From Nitratidesulfovibrio sp044433065 (GTDB lineage: Bacteria; Desulfobacterota; Desulfovibrionia; Desulfovibrionales; Desulfovibrionaceae): DNA of 13,678 nucleotides. Positions within the stretch are counted from its first letter, which is position 1. Each line of letters begins with the position of its first letter. Below the pieces are notes generated by a model. It was given only the letters and a program-made list of their open reading frames with translations, was not told the DNA's origin and did no database searches. Of this stretch, positions 6,971 to 13,678 are shown piece after piece. The stretch is taken from contig JAWXUA010000070.1 in assembly GCA_044433065.1 (NCBI GenBank), forward strand, positions 1 to 13,678, written 5' to 3'. The translations under genes were made by a program, and so were the position numbers.

Positions 6971-8038
6971 ATGCTCGGATTTCGTGTAGTGAAACGGCAG
7001 GAGCCCCTTGGATGGGGCTCCTTTTTCATTTTCCTTGTGGCCATCGCCTTCTCATTTGCGGTGAGTGGTGGCCTTTTGGTCATACAAGGAAAGCCTATGG
7101 TCGAGGGGATTGTGCTGTTGGCGCAAGGGGGCTTCGGTTCTAGTTTTGCGCTTGAAGACACCTTGCTCAAGACCATTCCTATTTTCCTTTGCTCGCTAGG
7201 CGTTGCTGTGTCCTTCCGCATGCAGGTGTGGAATATTGGCGCTGAAGGGCAATTTGCTCTCGGTGCCATTGGTGCCACATGGGCTGTGGCTACGTTCCCA
7301 GATCTCCCTATGTATGCCATGATTCCAGCCATGCTGTGCTCTGCCATGGTAGCAGGTGCCATGTGGGGCTTTATTCCTGCTGTTTTGCGCCTGAAATTTG
7401 GCATGAATGAGATTATTTCCACGCTCATGCTCAATTATATTGGTATTTTTTTCCTGCAATATCTCGTCTTTGGTGCATGGAAAGACCCGTCAAGCTTCGG
7501 CTTTCCCATGACGCCCGTGTTCCCAGATACCGCCATTTTTCCCTATCTTTTTGGGCGCATCCACTGGGGCATAGTGCTTTGCATTGTGGTCGCTGTGGCT
7601 CTTGCTATTTTCTTGCGTCGCACACGTCTTGGCTTTGAAATCACAGCTGGTGGCGAAAATCCACAGGCTGCACGTTGTGCCCGCATGCCTTATGGTTTGC
7701 TCGTGCTCTTCGTTATGTGCATGTGCGGTGCGCTCGCAGGTCTTGCCGGTGCCATCGAAACATCCTCGACCCTCAATCGCCTTCAACCAAGCATCATGGT
7801 GGGCTACGGCTATACGGCTATTGTTGTGGCATGGCTGTCACGCCTTAAAGTAAGCTCCATCGCTCTTTATGCCTTCCTTTTAGCAGGTCTGCGCGTTGGC
7901 GTGGAAAATCTCCAACTTGACCTCGGCGTACCTGCGGCCTTTGGTGATATCCTTGAAGGTCTCATTCTGCTGTCGGTTTTGGCTGGTCAATTCTTTGACC
8001 TCTATGGCCTCGAAAGACACAAAGGAGAAAAGGCATGA
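6971..8038 (+). CDS. ABC importer permease, nucleoside type (BPD_transp_2 family, first subunit)
   Basis: The 355-residue inner-membrane protein has about eight to ten hydrophobic segments (first at 15-36). Residues 88-94 read NIGAEGQ, a hallmark of the NupP/YufP-like permeases that pair with BMP binding proteins. GGENPQAARCARM (227-239) is the likely cytoplasmic coupling loop that contacts the ATPase. It should form the transmembrane pore with the next gene product. The ATG at 6971 is 9 nt after TTGGAG (6956-6961). Its stop overlaps the start of the second permease gene (ATGA, 8035-8038), so translation is probably coupled. A terminator-like hairpin lies within its first codons (6999-7026), which may reduce its expression relative to the binding protein. 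The ligand is inferred from the operon. Confidence 0.92.
   Translation: MLGFRVVKRQEPLGWGSFFIFLVAIAFSFAVSGGLLVIQGKPMVEGIVLLAQGGFGSSFALEDTLLKTIPIFLCSLGVAVSFRMQVWNIGAEGQFALGAIGATWAVATFPDLPMYAMIPAMLCSAMVAGAMWGFIPAVLRLKFGMNEIISTLMLNYIGIFFLQYLVFGAWKDPSSFGFPMTPVFPDTAIFPYLFGRIHWGIVLCIVVAVALAIFLRRTRLGFEITAGGENPQAARCARMPYGLLVLFVMCMCGALAGLAGAIETSSTLNRLQPSIMVGYGYTAIVVAWLSRLKVSSIALYAFLLAGLRVGVENLQLDLGVPAAFGDILEGLILLSVLAGQFFDLYGLERHKGEKA
6999..7026 (+). terminator. Terminator-like hairpin inside the start of the first permease gene
   Basis: AGGAGCCCC (6999-7007) and GGGGCTCCT (7014-7022) form a perfect 9-bp, GC-rich stem with a six-base loop (TTGGAT), directly followed by TTTTT (7022-7026). It has the form of a Rho-independent terminator 51 nt after the binding-protein stop, yet it encodes permease residues 10-19. 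It would trim the amount of permease and ATPase message unless ribosomes starting at 6971 prevent it from folding. Confidence 0.6.
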
Positions 8039-8967
8039 GTCCTGAAATGATTATCCCTGTGCTTGCGGCGGCGGTACAGTGCGGCACGCCTATTCTCTTC
8101 GCAACTCTTGGTGAAGTCATCACTGAGCGTGCTGGCATACTCAATCTTGGCGTTGAAGGCATGATGATTGTGGGGGCCTTTGTGGCCTTTCTTGTCACCT
8201 ACTGGACTGGTAGCCCTTGGCTCGCGGTCATGGCTGGTGGCTTTGCGGCAGGCATGATGGGCCTTTTGCACGGCATCGTTTGTATCATTTTCCAAGGCAA
8301 TCAAGTTGTGTCTGGCCTTGCGCTTACCATTTTTGGTACGGGCCTTGCCAACTACCTCGGTACGCCGTTTCTTGGCGTGTCTTCCGAAGGCTTTTCCTCC
8401 TTCGCTATCCCATTTTTGAGCGACATTCCCGTCATTGGCAAAATCTTTTTCCAACATGACGCTCTTGTCAATCTGTCCTACGTTCTGCCCTTTATCATCT
8501 GGCTTGTCATCGAGCGAACCAGTTGGGGCCTTGCTCTGCGTGCCACAGGTGAATATCCAGAAGCTGCTGCGGCTGCAGGTATCAATCCACGCTTTGTGCG
8601 CTGGTGTGCTGTCTTCATCGGAGCCTTCCTTGTGGGGATTGGCGGCGCCTATCTGTCCCTCGCTTATACCCATATTTGGGCCAATAATATGACCGCTGGC
8701 CGTGGTTGGATTGCTGTGGCCCTCGTCATCTTCGCCTTCTGGCGTTCAGGTCGCGCAGTCTTTGGGGCCTATCTTTTTGGCGGCGTTATGGCCTTCCAAT
8801 TGCGCTTCCAAGCCATGGGTACGTCCATCCCATCGTCTCTGCTTCTCATGCTTCCGTACGCTCTGACCATTTTGGTTCTCCTTGTCTCTACCATGCGCAG
8901 TAAGGGCCGCGCCCATGGCGTAGCCGCGCCTGCAGCACTTGGTATCAATTTAGGACCAAAGGTATAG
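8035..8967 (+). CDS. ABC importer permease, nucleoside type (BPD_transp_2 family, second subunit)
   Basis: The 310-residue polytopic inner-membrane protein is the partner of the preceding permease. Residues 37-44 are NLGVEGMM, the counterpart of NIGAEGQ and typical of NupQ/YufQ-like subunits. The region 172-183 (GEYPEAAAAAGI) is the expected coupling loop to the ATPase. Hydrophobic segments cover most of its length, and the tail after about 287 is polar. The ATG overlaps the previous stop codon by four bases (ATGA), and AAAGGAG lies a few bases upstream. The ATPase gene starts 2 nt after its stop. Such tight packing argues for a single translationally coupled unit and a heterodimeric pore. 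The substrate is not shown by the sequence. Confidence 0.92.
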   Translation: MSPEMIIPVLAAAVQCGTPILFATLGEVITERAGILNLGVEGMMIVGAFVAFLVTYWTGSPWLAVMAGGFAAGMMGLLHGIVCIIFQGNQVVSGLALTIFGTGLANYLGTPFLGVSSEGFSSFAIPFLSDIPVIGKIFFQHDALVNLSYVLPFIIWLVIERTSWGLALRATGEYPEAAAAAGINPRFVRWCAVFIGAFLVGIGGAYLSLAYTHIWANNMTAGRGWIAVALVIFAFWRSGRAVFGAYLFGGVMAFQLRFQAMGTSIPSSLLLMLPYALTILVLLVSTMRSKGRAHGVAAPAALGINLGPKV

Positions 8968-8969
8968 CC

Positions 8970-10463
8970 ATGACAAATAGCACTTCAAGTCCTATGGTTC
9001 GTCTGCAAGGAATATCTAAGCATTTCGGTAAAGTACGTGCAAATCACAATATCTCTCTTGATATTGTGAGCGGCCGTATTACCGCGCTTCTTGGCGAAAA
9101 TGGCGCTGGCAAGTCCACGCTCATGTCCATCCTTGCAGGCAAACTTGCGCCTGATGCAGGGACCATTTATGTGGATGGTGCGCCTGTGCGCTTCCGCTCC
9201 ACTAAGGATGCCCTCAACGCTGGCATCGGCATGGTCTACCAGCATTTTATGCTTGTGGACTCCATGACTGTGGCGGAAAATGTGCTCCTCGGGCAATCCG
9301 ACGCGTGGCTCAACCTCACAGCTATGAATAAGACTGTGGCCGAGCTTGCTGCGCGTTATGGCCTTGCTGTGGATCCTAAAGCGCGCATTGCCTCGCTGTC
9401 TATGGGTGAGCGTCAACGCGTTGAAATTCTCAAGCTTTTGTACCGCGACAGCCGTATTCTCATTCTTGACGAACCCACAGCCGTGCTCACACCGCCAGAA
9501 ATCGAGCAACTCTTCACCGCGCTCCACCGCATGGCGCAAAATGGCAAAGCCATTGTTTTCATCAGTCATAAAATGCAAGAAGTCCTTTCCTTGTCTGATG
9601 AGGTAGCTATCTTGCGTCGCGGCGAAATTGTGGACAAATTCCCCATAGCTGATGTGCCCAGTGAAGCTGAGCTTGCCAACCGTATGGTGGGCCGCGAAGT
9701 CCTGCTCCAAGTGGAAGTCAAGCCTATGGTCAAGGGCGAGCGTGTGCTTGATATTCAGGGGCTTAGCGATAACGGTCTCGACGCTATCAATCTCAATGTG
9801 CGTCGTGGTGAAGTTGTAGCCATTGCTGGTGTTGCAGGTAACGGACAGCGCGAACTTGTGGAAATCATTACAGGTCTTACGCGGCCGCAATCTGGTTCTG
9901 TGCGTCTGCTTGGCAAAACGTGGGATGGCTATTTCCCAACGCCGCCTAAAAAATACGGCCTCGCCTACATTCCTGAAGACCGTCAAGGTCTTGCCGTGTG
10001 CCTTTCTCACGACCTTATCGACAATTTCCTGCTTACCAACAGGCATTGCTTCTCTCGTGGTCCTTTCTTGAGCCGTACTGCCGCTGAGGCCGCCACTAAG
10101 CGCGCTGTTTGGGAATATGATGTGCAACCGGGGCACCTTGATGCCTCTGCGCGCATGCTTTCTGGGGGTAATCTCCAGAAGCTCGTCATCGGCCGTGAGT
10201 TCTACCGCAAGCCGGCCCTCATCGTTGCTGAAAATCCAACGCAAGGTCTTGATATCGCAGCCACTGAGGTGGTTTGGGGTAAGCTTCTTGAAGCCCGTAC
10301 CCATGGCGGTGTGCTTCTTGTTTCGGGTGACCTTGCTGAAGTTCTGGCTCTTGCTGACCGCATTGCTGTCATGTATCGCGGCCGTATTGTTGATATTTTT
10401 CCACGCTCTGATGCTGAAAAGGTTGAAGCCATCGGTTTGATGATGGCTGGTGTTGTGGGATAA
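8970..10463 (+). CDS. ABC importer ATPase with two nucleotide-binding domains (nucleoside/sugar type)
   Basis: The 497-residue cytoplasmic protein has two fused ATPase domains like NupO/YufO and RbsA. NBD1 is intact: Walker A GENGAGKST (42-50, K48), Q-loop Q91, signature LSMGE (143-147), Walker B ILILDEPT (163-170) and H200. NBD2 is degenerate: GVAGNGQR (287-294) has Q293 where the Walker A lysine would be, the signature LSGGN (397-401) is kept, Walker B reads LIVAENPTQGLD (417-428), and the switch histidine is replaced (SGD, 452-454). This asymmetry is common in the family, where one composite site hydrolyses ATP. It starts 2 nt after the second permease stop. No T-rich terminator follows immediately; the first strong one is at 10632-10684, so the message would have a long 3' end. 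Confidence 0.95.
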   Translation: MTNSTSSPMVRLQGISKHFGKVRANHNISLDIVSGRITALLGENGAGKSTLMSILAGKLAPDAGTIYVDGAPVRFRSTKDALNAGIGMVYQHFMLVDSMTVAENVLLGQSDAWLNLTAMNKTVAELAARYGLAVDPKARIASLSMGERQRVEILKLLYRDSRILILDEPTAVLTPPEIEQLFTALHRMAQNGKAIVFISHKMQEVLSLSDEVAILRRGEIVDKFPIADVPSEAELANRMVGREVLLQVEVKPMVKGERVLDIQGLSDNGLDAINLNVRRGEVVAIAGVAGNGQRELVEIITGLTRPQSGSVRLLGKTWDGYFPTPPKKYGLAYIPEDRQGLAVCLSHDLIDNFLLTNRHCFSRGPFLSRTAAEAATKRAVWEYDVQPGHLDASARMLSGGNLQKLVIGREFYRKPALIVAENPTQGLDIAATEVVWGKLLEARTHGGVLLVSGDLAEVLALADRIAVMYRGRIVDIFPRSDAEKVEAIGLMMAGVVG

Positions 10464-10532
10464 TTATTTCAGGAGTGGCTTTGCTCCTCCATCCTGCAAG
10501 GCCAAATATTTGTAAGGATGCCCTTGACCCAT

Positions 10533-10589
10533 TTTTTGCGAAGCACTTCCTTGCCACTCTTCGAATAGCAAGGGAGTGCTTTGCGAAAA
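10533..10589 (+). other. 22-bp hairpin in the 3' region of the transporter operon (possible RNA element)
   Basis: Bases 10533-10554 pair without a gap with 10568-10589 around a 13-base loop. The three non-Watson-Crick pairs (10537-10585, 10540-10582, 10548-10574) are all G-U in plus-strand RNA but would be A-C mismatches in minus-strand RNA. This points to a structure acting in the plus-strand transcript. No T-run follows, so it is not a standard terminator; the true terminator is 43 nt further on. The two together could be the body of a 3'-UTR-derived small RNA, or a message stabiliser. Confidence 0.45.
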
Positions 10590-10631
10590 CGTTTTCAGCG
10601 TCTATCTCCTTATCAGGCTAGAAAGCTCGCC

Positions 10632-10684
10632 TCAATAAAAAAACTGAAGCATAGGTTTCGCCTATGCTTCAGTTTTTTTATTGA
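10632..10684. terminator. Bidirectional intrinsic terminator between the transporter operon and alaS
   Basis: Two perfect 24-bp arms (10632-10655 and 10661-10684) flank a five-base loop (TTTCG). The core CTGAAGCATAGG stem is bracketed by seven A (10637-10643) and seven T (10673-10679), so both strands give a stem plus U-run. It is suitable for ending the ATPase message on the plus strand and alaS read-through on the minus strand. Confidence 0.93.
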
Positions 10685-10734
10685 TAAAGGGTGTTCGTCT
10701 AGCTCGCATAGAACTTAGTAATAAGAAACATATT

Positions 10735-10775
10735 GCGGCGAGCTCTTAGCTCCGAAGGAGATAAGAGCTCGCCGC
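10735..10775. repeat. 14-bp inverted repeat hairpin
   Basis: GCGGCGAGCTCTTA (10735-10748) is the exact complement of 10762-10775. Inside, after one mismatch, CTCC pairs with GGAG around a GAA loop. The stem is very stable, but neither side has a T-run. It lies in the likely 3' region of the alaS transcript. Function unknown. Confidence 0.6.
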
Positions 10776-10786
10776 TAAAATAGGTT

Positions 10787-10806
10787 CTTAGGACTTAAGT
10801 CCTAAG
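10787..10806. repeat. Perfect 20-bp palindrome
   Basis: CTTAGGACTT is followed directly by its own reverse complement. It could form an 8-bp hairpin with a TTAA loop or be a symmetric protein-binding site. It lies 39-58 bp beyond the alaS stop. Confidence 0.6.
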
Positions 10807-10811
10807 CGGGG

Positions 10812-10832
10812 TGGAGGGGCAGAGCCCCCCTC
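10812..10832 (-). terminator. GC-rich hairpin beyond the alaS stop (possible non-canonical terminator)
   Basis: GAGGGG (10814-10819) can pair with CCCCTC (10827-10832), or alternatively GGGGC (10816-10820) with GCCCC (10824-10828). On the alaS strand it lies about 13 nt after the stop and is followed by C-rich rather than U-rich sequence. It may pause polymerase or protect the message, while the bidirectional terminator further on does the stopping. Confidence 0.4.
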
Positions 10833-10844
10833 TTCCCTCTTAAT

Positions 10845-13478
10845 TTAAATAAGAGCCTTCAGCTTAGCCAAAGCGGCATCGATGCCAGCAGGGTTGGTGC
10901 CACCGGCTTGAGCCATATCTGGGCGACCGCCACCAGAACCACCGACTTCTGCGGCGATTTCCTTGATGAGCTGAGGTGCTTTGTACTTGTCGAGGAGGTC
11001 TTTGGAGACAGCCACGAGGATTTGTACCTTTTCGCCTTCAGCGGCGGCAAGACAAGCGATACCAGATGGCATCTTGGTGCGCACGTCGTCCATGAGGTCG
11101 CGGAGAGCCTTGATGGAAGGCACGTCGACCTTGACGGCGAGGACAGTGACACCGTTGATGTCAGCGGCTTCGTCCATGAGGTTGCGGCCTTGGCCAGAGG
11201 TTGCCTGTGCAGCGGCGCGTTCCATGTCCTTGCGCAGAGTGCGGTTGTCCTTTTGGAGCGCTTCGATTTTGGTGACGATTTCACCTGGACGAGCTTTGAG
11301 CGCGGCAGAGATTTTGGCTTGCTCAAGGCGTTGCTCGGCGACGATGGAGAAGGCATTCCAACCGGTGACAGCTTCAATACGGCGCACACCAGCAGCCACA
11401 CCGCTTTCAGATGCGATGAGGAAGATGCCAGCCTGACCAGTGGCCGCGAGGTGCGTACCACCACAAAGCTCTACAGACTCAGAACCGATGGACACGACGC
11501 GCACTTCGGAGGTGTACTTTTCACCAAAGAGAGCCATGGCACCTTGAGCAACAGCGTCGTTGTAGGACATAAGCGCGGTGTTCAAAGGGATGTTTGCCAT
11601 GATGGCGCGGTTGACTTGACGCTCAACAGCAGCGATTTCGTCAGCGGTCATGGCTGCAATGTGGGTAAAGTCGAAGCGCAGACGGTCAGGACCTACAAGA
11701 GAACCTGCTTGCTTGACGTGATCACCAAGTACGTTGCGGAGCGCGGCGTGGAGCAAGTGGGTGCAGGTGTGGTTACGGGCGGAAGCGGTGCGCTCATCTT
11801 CTTGCACGCAAAGCTGTACTTCTTGGTCAAGCAGGACGTCGCCTTCAGTGACTTCGATGTGGTGTACAACAAGTTGTGGCGCAGGGTGTACGGTGTCTGT
11901 AACTTTGATTTTGCCTGATGGGCTGATGATGGTGCCGAGGTCACCTTCTTGGCCACCGGATGCACCGTAGAATGGGGTGCGGTTGGTGACAAGATATCCC
12001 TTTGCACCGGCAGACAGGCTGTCAGTGGCAAGAGCATCGCTGTCCATGAGGGCCACAATGCGGCCTTCGCCACAGAGGTGCTCATAGCCGATGAATTCAG
12101 TACGCATGCCTTCTTCAAGCAGAGGCTGGAAGCGGCTCGCAATGTCCTTGTCGCCAGAGCCTTTCCAAGCGGCCTTGGCACGGGTCTTTTGTTCTTTCAT
12201 GTGGGCGTTGAAGCCTGCTTCGTCAACACCAAAGCCACGCTTTTCAGCAATGTCATTGATGATGTCGATGGGGAAGCCAAAGGTGTCGTAAAGGCGGAAT
12301 GCCACGTCACCAGCAACTTCAGTCTTGCCCTCAGCAGCGAGGCTTGCGAGCTCATCTTCGAGCATAGCAAGGCCCTTGTCCAAAGTGCGGTTGAAGCGGT
12401 CTTCTTCTTCGCGCACAACACGTGCCATGAAGTCGCTATTTTCACGCAATTCTGGGTAGTCATTGCCCATAATGTCCACAACATTCAACGCGCTCTTGTA
12501 CAAGAATGGCTCGTTGAAACCGATGAATCGGCCAAAGCGGTAGGCACGGCGGATAAGGCGACGCAAAACATAGCCACGGCCTTCGTTGGATGGCAAAATA
12601 CCGTCGGTAATCATGAAGGCAATGGAACGGCTGTGGTCCGCAATGACGCGGAGTGCCGTGTCCGTATCATCATTATCGTGGTACGAAACGCCAGCAAGGC
12701 CGCACGTATGCTGGATAATGGATTGGAAAATGTCGCTATCAAAGTTGGAGTTCACACCCTGACAAACAGCTGTAATACGCTCAAGGCCCATGCCTGTGTC
12801 AATGGATGGACGTGGCAGAGGGGTGCGCGTGCCATCAGCAGCTTGGTCGTACTGCATGAACACAAGGTTCCAAATTTCAAGGAAGCGGTCACAGTCGCAT
12901 GTGCCGATACCACAGTTTGGACCACAGGACATGTGTTCGCCTTGGTCGATGTGGATTTCAGAGCAAGGACCGCAAGGACCCGTATCACCCATGGACCAGA
13001 AATTGTCTTTTTCGCCCAAGCGGTAGATGCGTTCTTTAGGAATATCAGTGCATTGCAACCACAGGTTTTCTGCTTCATCGTCATCACGGAATACCGTGAC
13101 ATACAAGCGATCCTTGGGCAATTTCAAATCTTCTGTAATGAAATTCCATGCAAACTTGATGGCGTCTTCCTTGAAATAGTCACCAAAGGAAAAGTTGCCC
13201 AGCATTTCAAAGAACGTATGGTGGCGCGCAGTGCGGCCCACATTCTCAAGGTCATTATGCTTACCGCCAACGCGCAAGCACTTTTGCGAAGTCGTAGCGC
13301 GGCTATATTCACGCTTTTCTTGGCCCAAGAAAATCTTTTTGAACTGCACCATGCCAGCATTGGTAAACAAAAGGCTTGGGTCGTCCTTTGGAACCAAAGA
13401 CGAAGAATGCACAATGGTGTGGCCATTGGCAGCGTAAAAATCAAGGAAGCGTCGGCGGATTTCATTGGCTGTAATCAT
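10845..13478 (-). CDS. alaS: Alanine-tRNA ligase
   Basis: The 877-residue class II synthetase charges tRNA-Ala with alanine in the cytoplasm. The N-terminal catalytic domain contains RRRFLDFYAANGH (8-20), RTARHHTFFEMLGNFSFGDY (82-101), the GDTGPCGPCSEIH block (164-176) and DTGMGLER (227-234). The editing domain has the zinc-site residues H570 and H574 (HTCTH) and C672 and H676 (CGGTH), which remove mischarged serine and glycine. The C-terminal oligomerisation/DHHA1 region ends with the glycine-rich GGSGGGRPDMAQAGG (846-860). Length is normal. A cysteine cluster (C185, C190, C194, C196) follows the catalytic motif; similar clusters occur in many bacterial AlaRS and may bind a metal. The ATG at 13478 is preceded by AGGAGA (13486-13491), 7 nt away. 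It converges with the transporter operon and is apparently monocistronic. Long open frames on the opposite strand are shadows. Confidence 0.98.
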   Translation of the reverse strand: MITANEIRRRFLDFYAANGHTIVHSSSLVPKDDPSLLFTNAGMVQFKKIFLGQEKREYSRATTSQKCLRVGGKHNDLENVGRTARHHTFFEMLGNFSFGDYFKEDAIKFAWNFITEDLKLPKDRLYVTVFRDDDEAENLWLQCTDIPKERIYRLGEKDNFWSMGDTGPCGPCSEIHIDQGEHMSCGPNCGIGTCDCDRFLEIWNLVFMQYDQAADGTRTPLPRPSIDTGMGLERITAVCQGVNSNFDSDIFQSIIQHTCGLAGVSYHDNDDTDTALRVIADHSRSIAFMITDGILPSNEGRGYVLRRLIRRAYRFGRFIGFNEPFLYKSALNVVDIMGNDYPELRENSDFMARVVREEEDRFNRTLDKGLAMLEDELASLAAEGKTEVAGDVAFRLYDTFGFPIDIINDIAEKRGFGVDEAGFNAHMKEQKTRAKAAWKGSGDKDIASRFQPLLEEGMRTEFIGYEHLCGEGRIVALMDSDALATDSLSAGAKGYLVTNRTPFYGASGGQEGDLGTIISPSGKIKVTDTVHPAPQLVVHHIEVTEGDVLLDQEVQLCVQEDERTASARNHTCTHLLHAALRNVLGDHVKQAGSLVGPDRLRFDFTHIAAMTADEIAAVERQVNRAIMANIPLNTALMSYNDAVAQGAMALFGEKYTSEVRVVSIGSESVELCGGTHLAATGQAGIFLIASESGVAAGVRRIEAVTGWNAFSIVAEQRLEQAKISAALKARPGEIVTKIEALQKDNRTLRKDMERAAAQATSGQGRNLMDEAADINGVTVLAVKVDVPSIKALRDLMDDVRTKMPSGIACLAAAEGEKVQILVAVSKDLLDKYKAPQLIKEIAAEVGGSGGGRPDMAQAGGTNPAGIDAALAKLKALI

Positions 13479-13580
13479 GAATAATTCTCCTGAGTTCTAT
13501 TACTAGTCATAGGCTCGTGTGCATGCTTTTGCAGCCGCTCGTAACGCCTACTCCCTACTTGTATTCAAAGGCTACACCGC

Positions 13581-13589
13581 AGTATAGCA
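13581..13589 (-). promoter_or_regulatory. Candidate alaS promoter (extended -10)
   Basis: On the minus strand TGCTATACT is a good extended -10 (TGN plus TATACT). Transcription would start near 13574, leaving a leader of about 96 nt. No good -35 stands 17 nt upstream of it. A perfect TTGACA does lie further up (complement of 13622-13627), but the hexamer 16 nt after it (TACTGT) is a poor -10. Either could be used. No T-box or other known leader element was recognised in 13479-13678, and no further gene start is visible there. Confidence 0.35.
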
Positions 13590-13678
13590 TGCTCAAAACA
13601 CAGTAGCCGCCTTGAGATTATTGTCAAGTTCGTAGTGATATATTGAGGGAATAGTAGGGAAAATGCTGGGGCTTTGCC

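Larger units (their letters stand above)
10464..10844. other. Convergent intergenic region rich in inverted repeats, no gene seen
   Basis: These 381 bp separate the ends of the ABC ATPase gene and alaS. I see no credible coding region. They hold, in order: a weak AGGAG/CTCCT hairpin (10471-10488), a 22-bp hairpin (10533-10589), a bidirectional terminator (10632-10684), a 14-bp hairpin (10735-10775), a perfect 20-bp palindrome (10787-10806) and a GC-rich hairpin next to the alaS stop (10812-10832). Confidence 0.7.

Noticed and set aside
10287..10350. Degenerate second ATP-binding domain of the ABC ATPase as a broken protein
   Set aside because: Loss of the Walker A lysine and switch histidine in NBD2 is usual in the double-domain sugar/nucleoside ATPases. 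The frame is intact and full length.
10518..10568. 16-codon frame (MPLTHFLRSTSLPLFE) as a leader peptide
   Set aside because: The ribosome site is too close to the ATG, no gene follows on that strand, and the sequence is explained by the 22-bp hairpin it overlaps.
10908..13484. Long open frames on the plus strand opposite alaS (336 and 511 codons)
   Set aside because: They have no ribosome site or family-like motifs, and their composition mirrors the codon bias of alaS, which rarely uses codons that would give stops on the other strand. AlaRS is certain here.
13552..13660. TCCCTACT and its complement AGTAGGGA about 100 bp apart upstream of alaS
   Set aside because: An 8-bp inverted match over this distance is plausible by chance, and it has no clear relation to the candidate promoter.
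1..13678. Mobile element, prophage, CRISPR or defence island
   Set aside because: No transposase, integrase, terminal repeats, spacer-repeat pattern or defence protein is visible; all genes are housekeeping or transport with uniform codon use.

Overview
The window reads as chromosomal DNA from a Gram-negative bacterium. It carries a signal-peptide-bearing periplasmic binding protein without a lipobox, a PpiD-type inner-membrane chaperone, and compact operons with clear Shine-Dalgarno sites. The set of protein types (RecA with an acidic tail, a short ~650-residue aconitase, an AlaRS with a cysteine cluster in its catalytic half) and the moderate GC content fit a Desulfovibrio-like member of the Desulfovibrionales. 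That placement is inference from family resemblance, not from any search. There is no sign of a mobile element, CRISPR array, rRNA or tRNA gene. Most of the window is housekeeping and transport.

Layout: (1) positions 1-314, minus strand: the first 104 codons of a PP-loop, MnmA-like tRNA-thiolation protein, divergent from recA. (2) recA, 489-1559 (+), closed by a long hairpin. (3) An aconitase gene and a ppiD-like gene, 1769-5662 (+), 21 nt apart and ending at a strong terminator. The aconitase leader holds four copies of a TGAACNNTT word around its likely promoter. (4) A four-gene purine-nucleoside-type (BMP/Nup family) ABC importer, 5865-10463 (+): binding protein, permease, permease, double ATPase. 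(5) A 381-bp convergent gap, 10464-10844, full of inverted repeats. (6) alaS, 10845-13478 (-), with its upstream region to the window end.

Genes that work together: the BMP protein would capture a nucleoside in the periplasm and hand it to the two permeases, driven by the double-NBD ATPase. The aconitase would serve the TCA or glutamate branch and PpiD the folding of exported proteins. recA, alaS and the tRNA-thiolation gene are independent housekeeping functions.

I found no new enzymatic or defence system. The most interesting signals are regulatory: a textbook terminator-like hairpin inside codons 10-19 of the first permease gene, the TGAACNNTT cluster at the aconitase promoter, a promoter and leader word pair shared by the aconitase and BMP operons, and a 22-bp hairpin in the 3' gap whose three wobble pairs are G-U only in plus-strand RNA. 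All of these are read by eye and untested.
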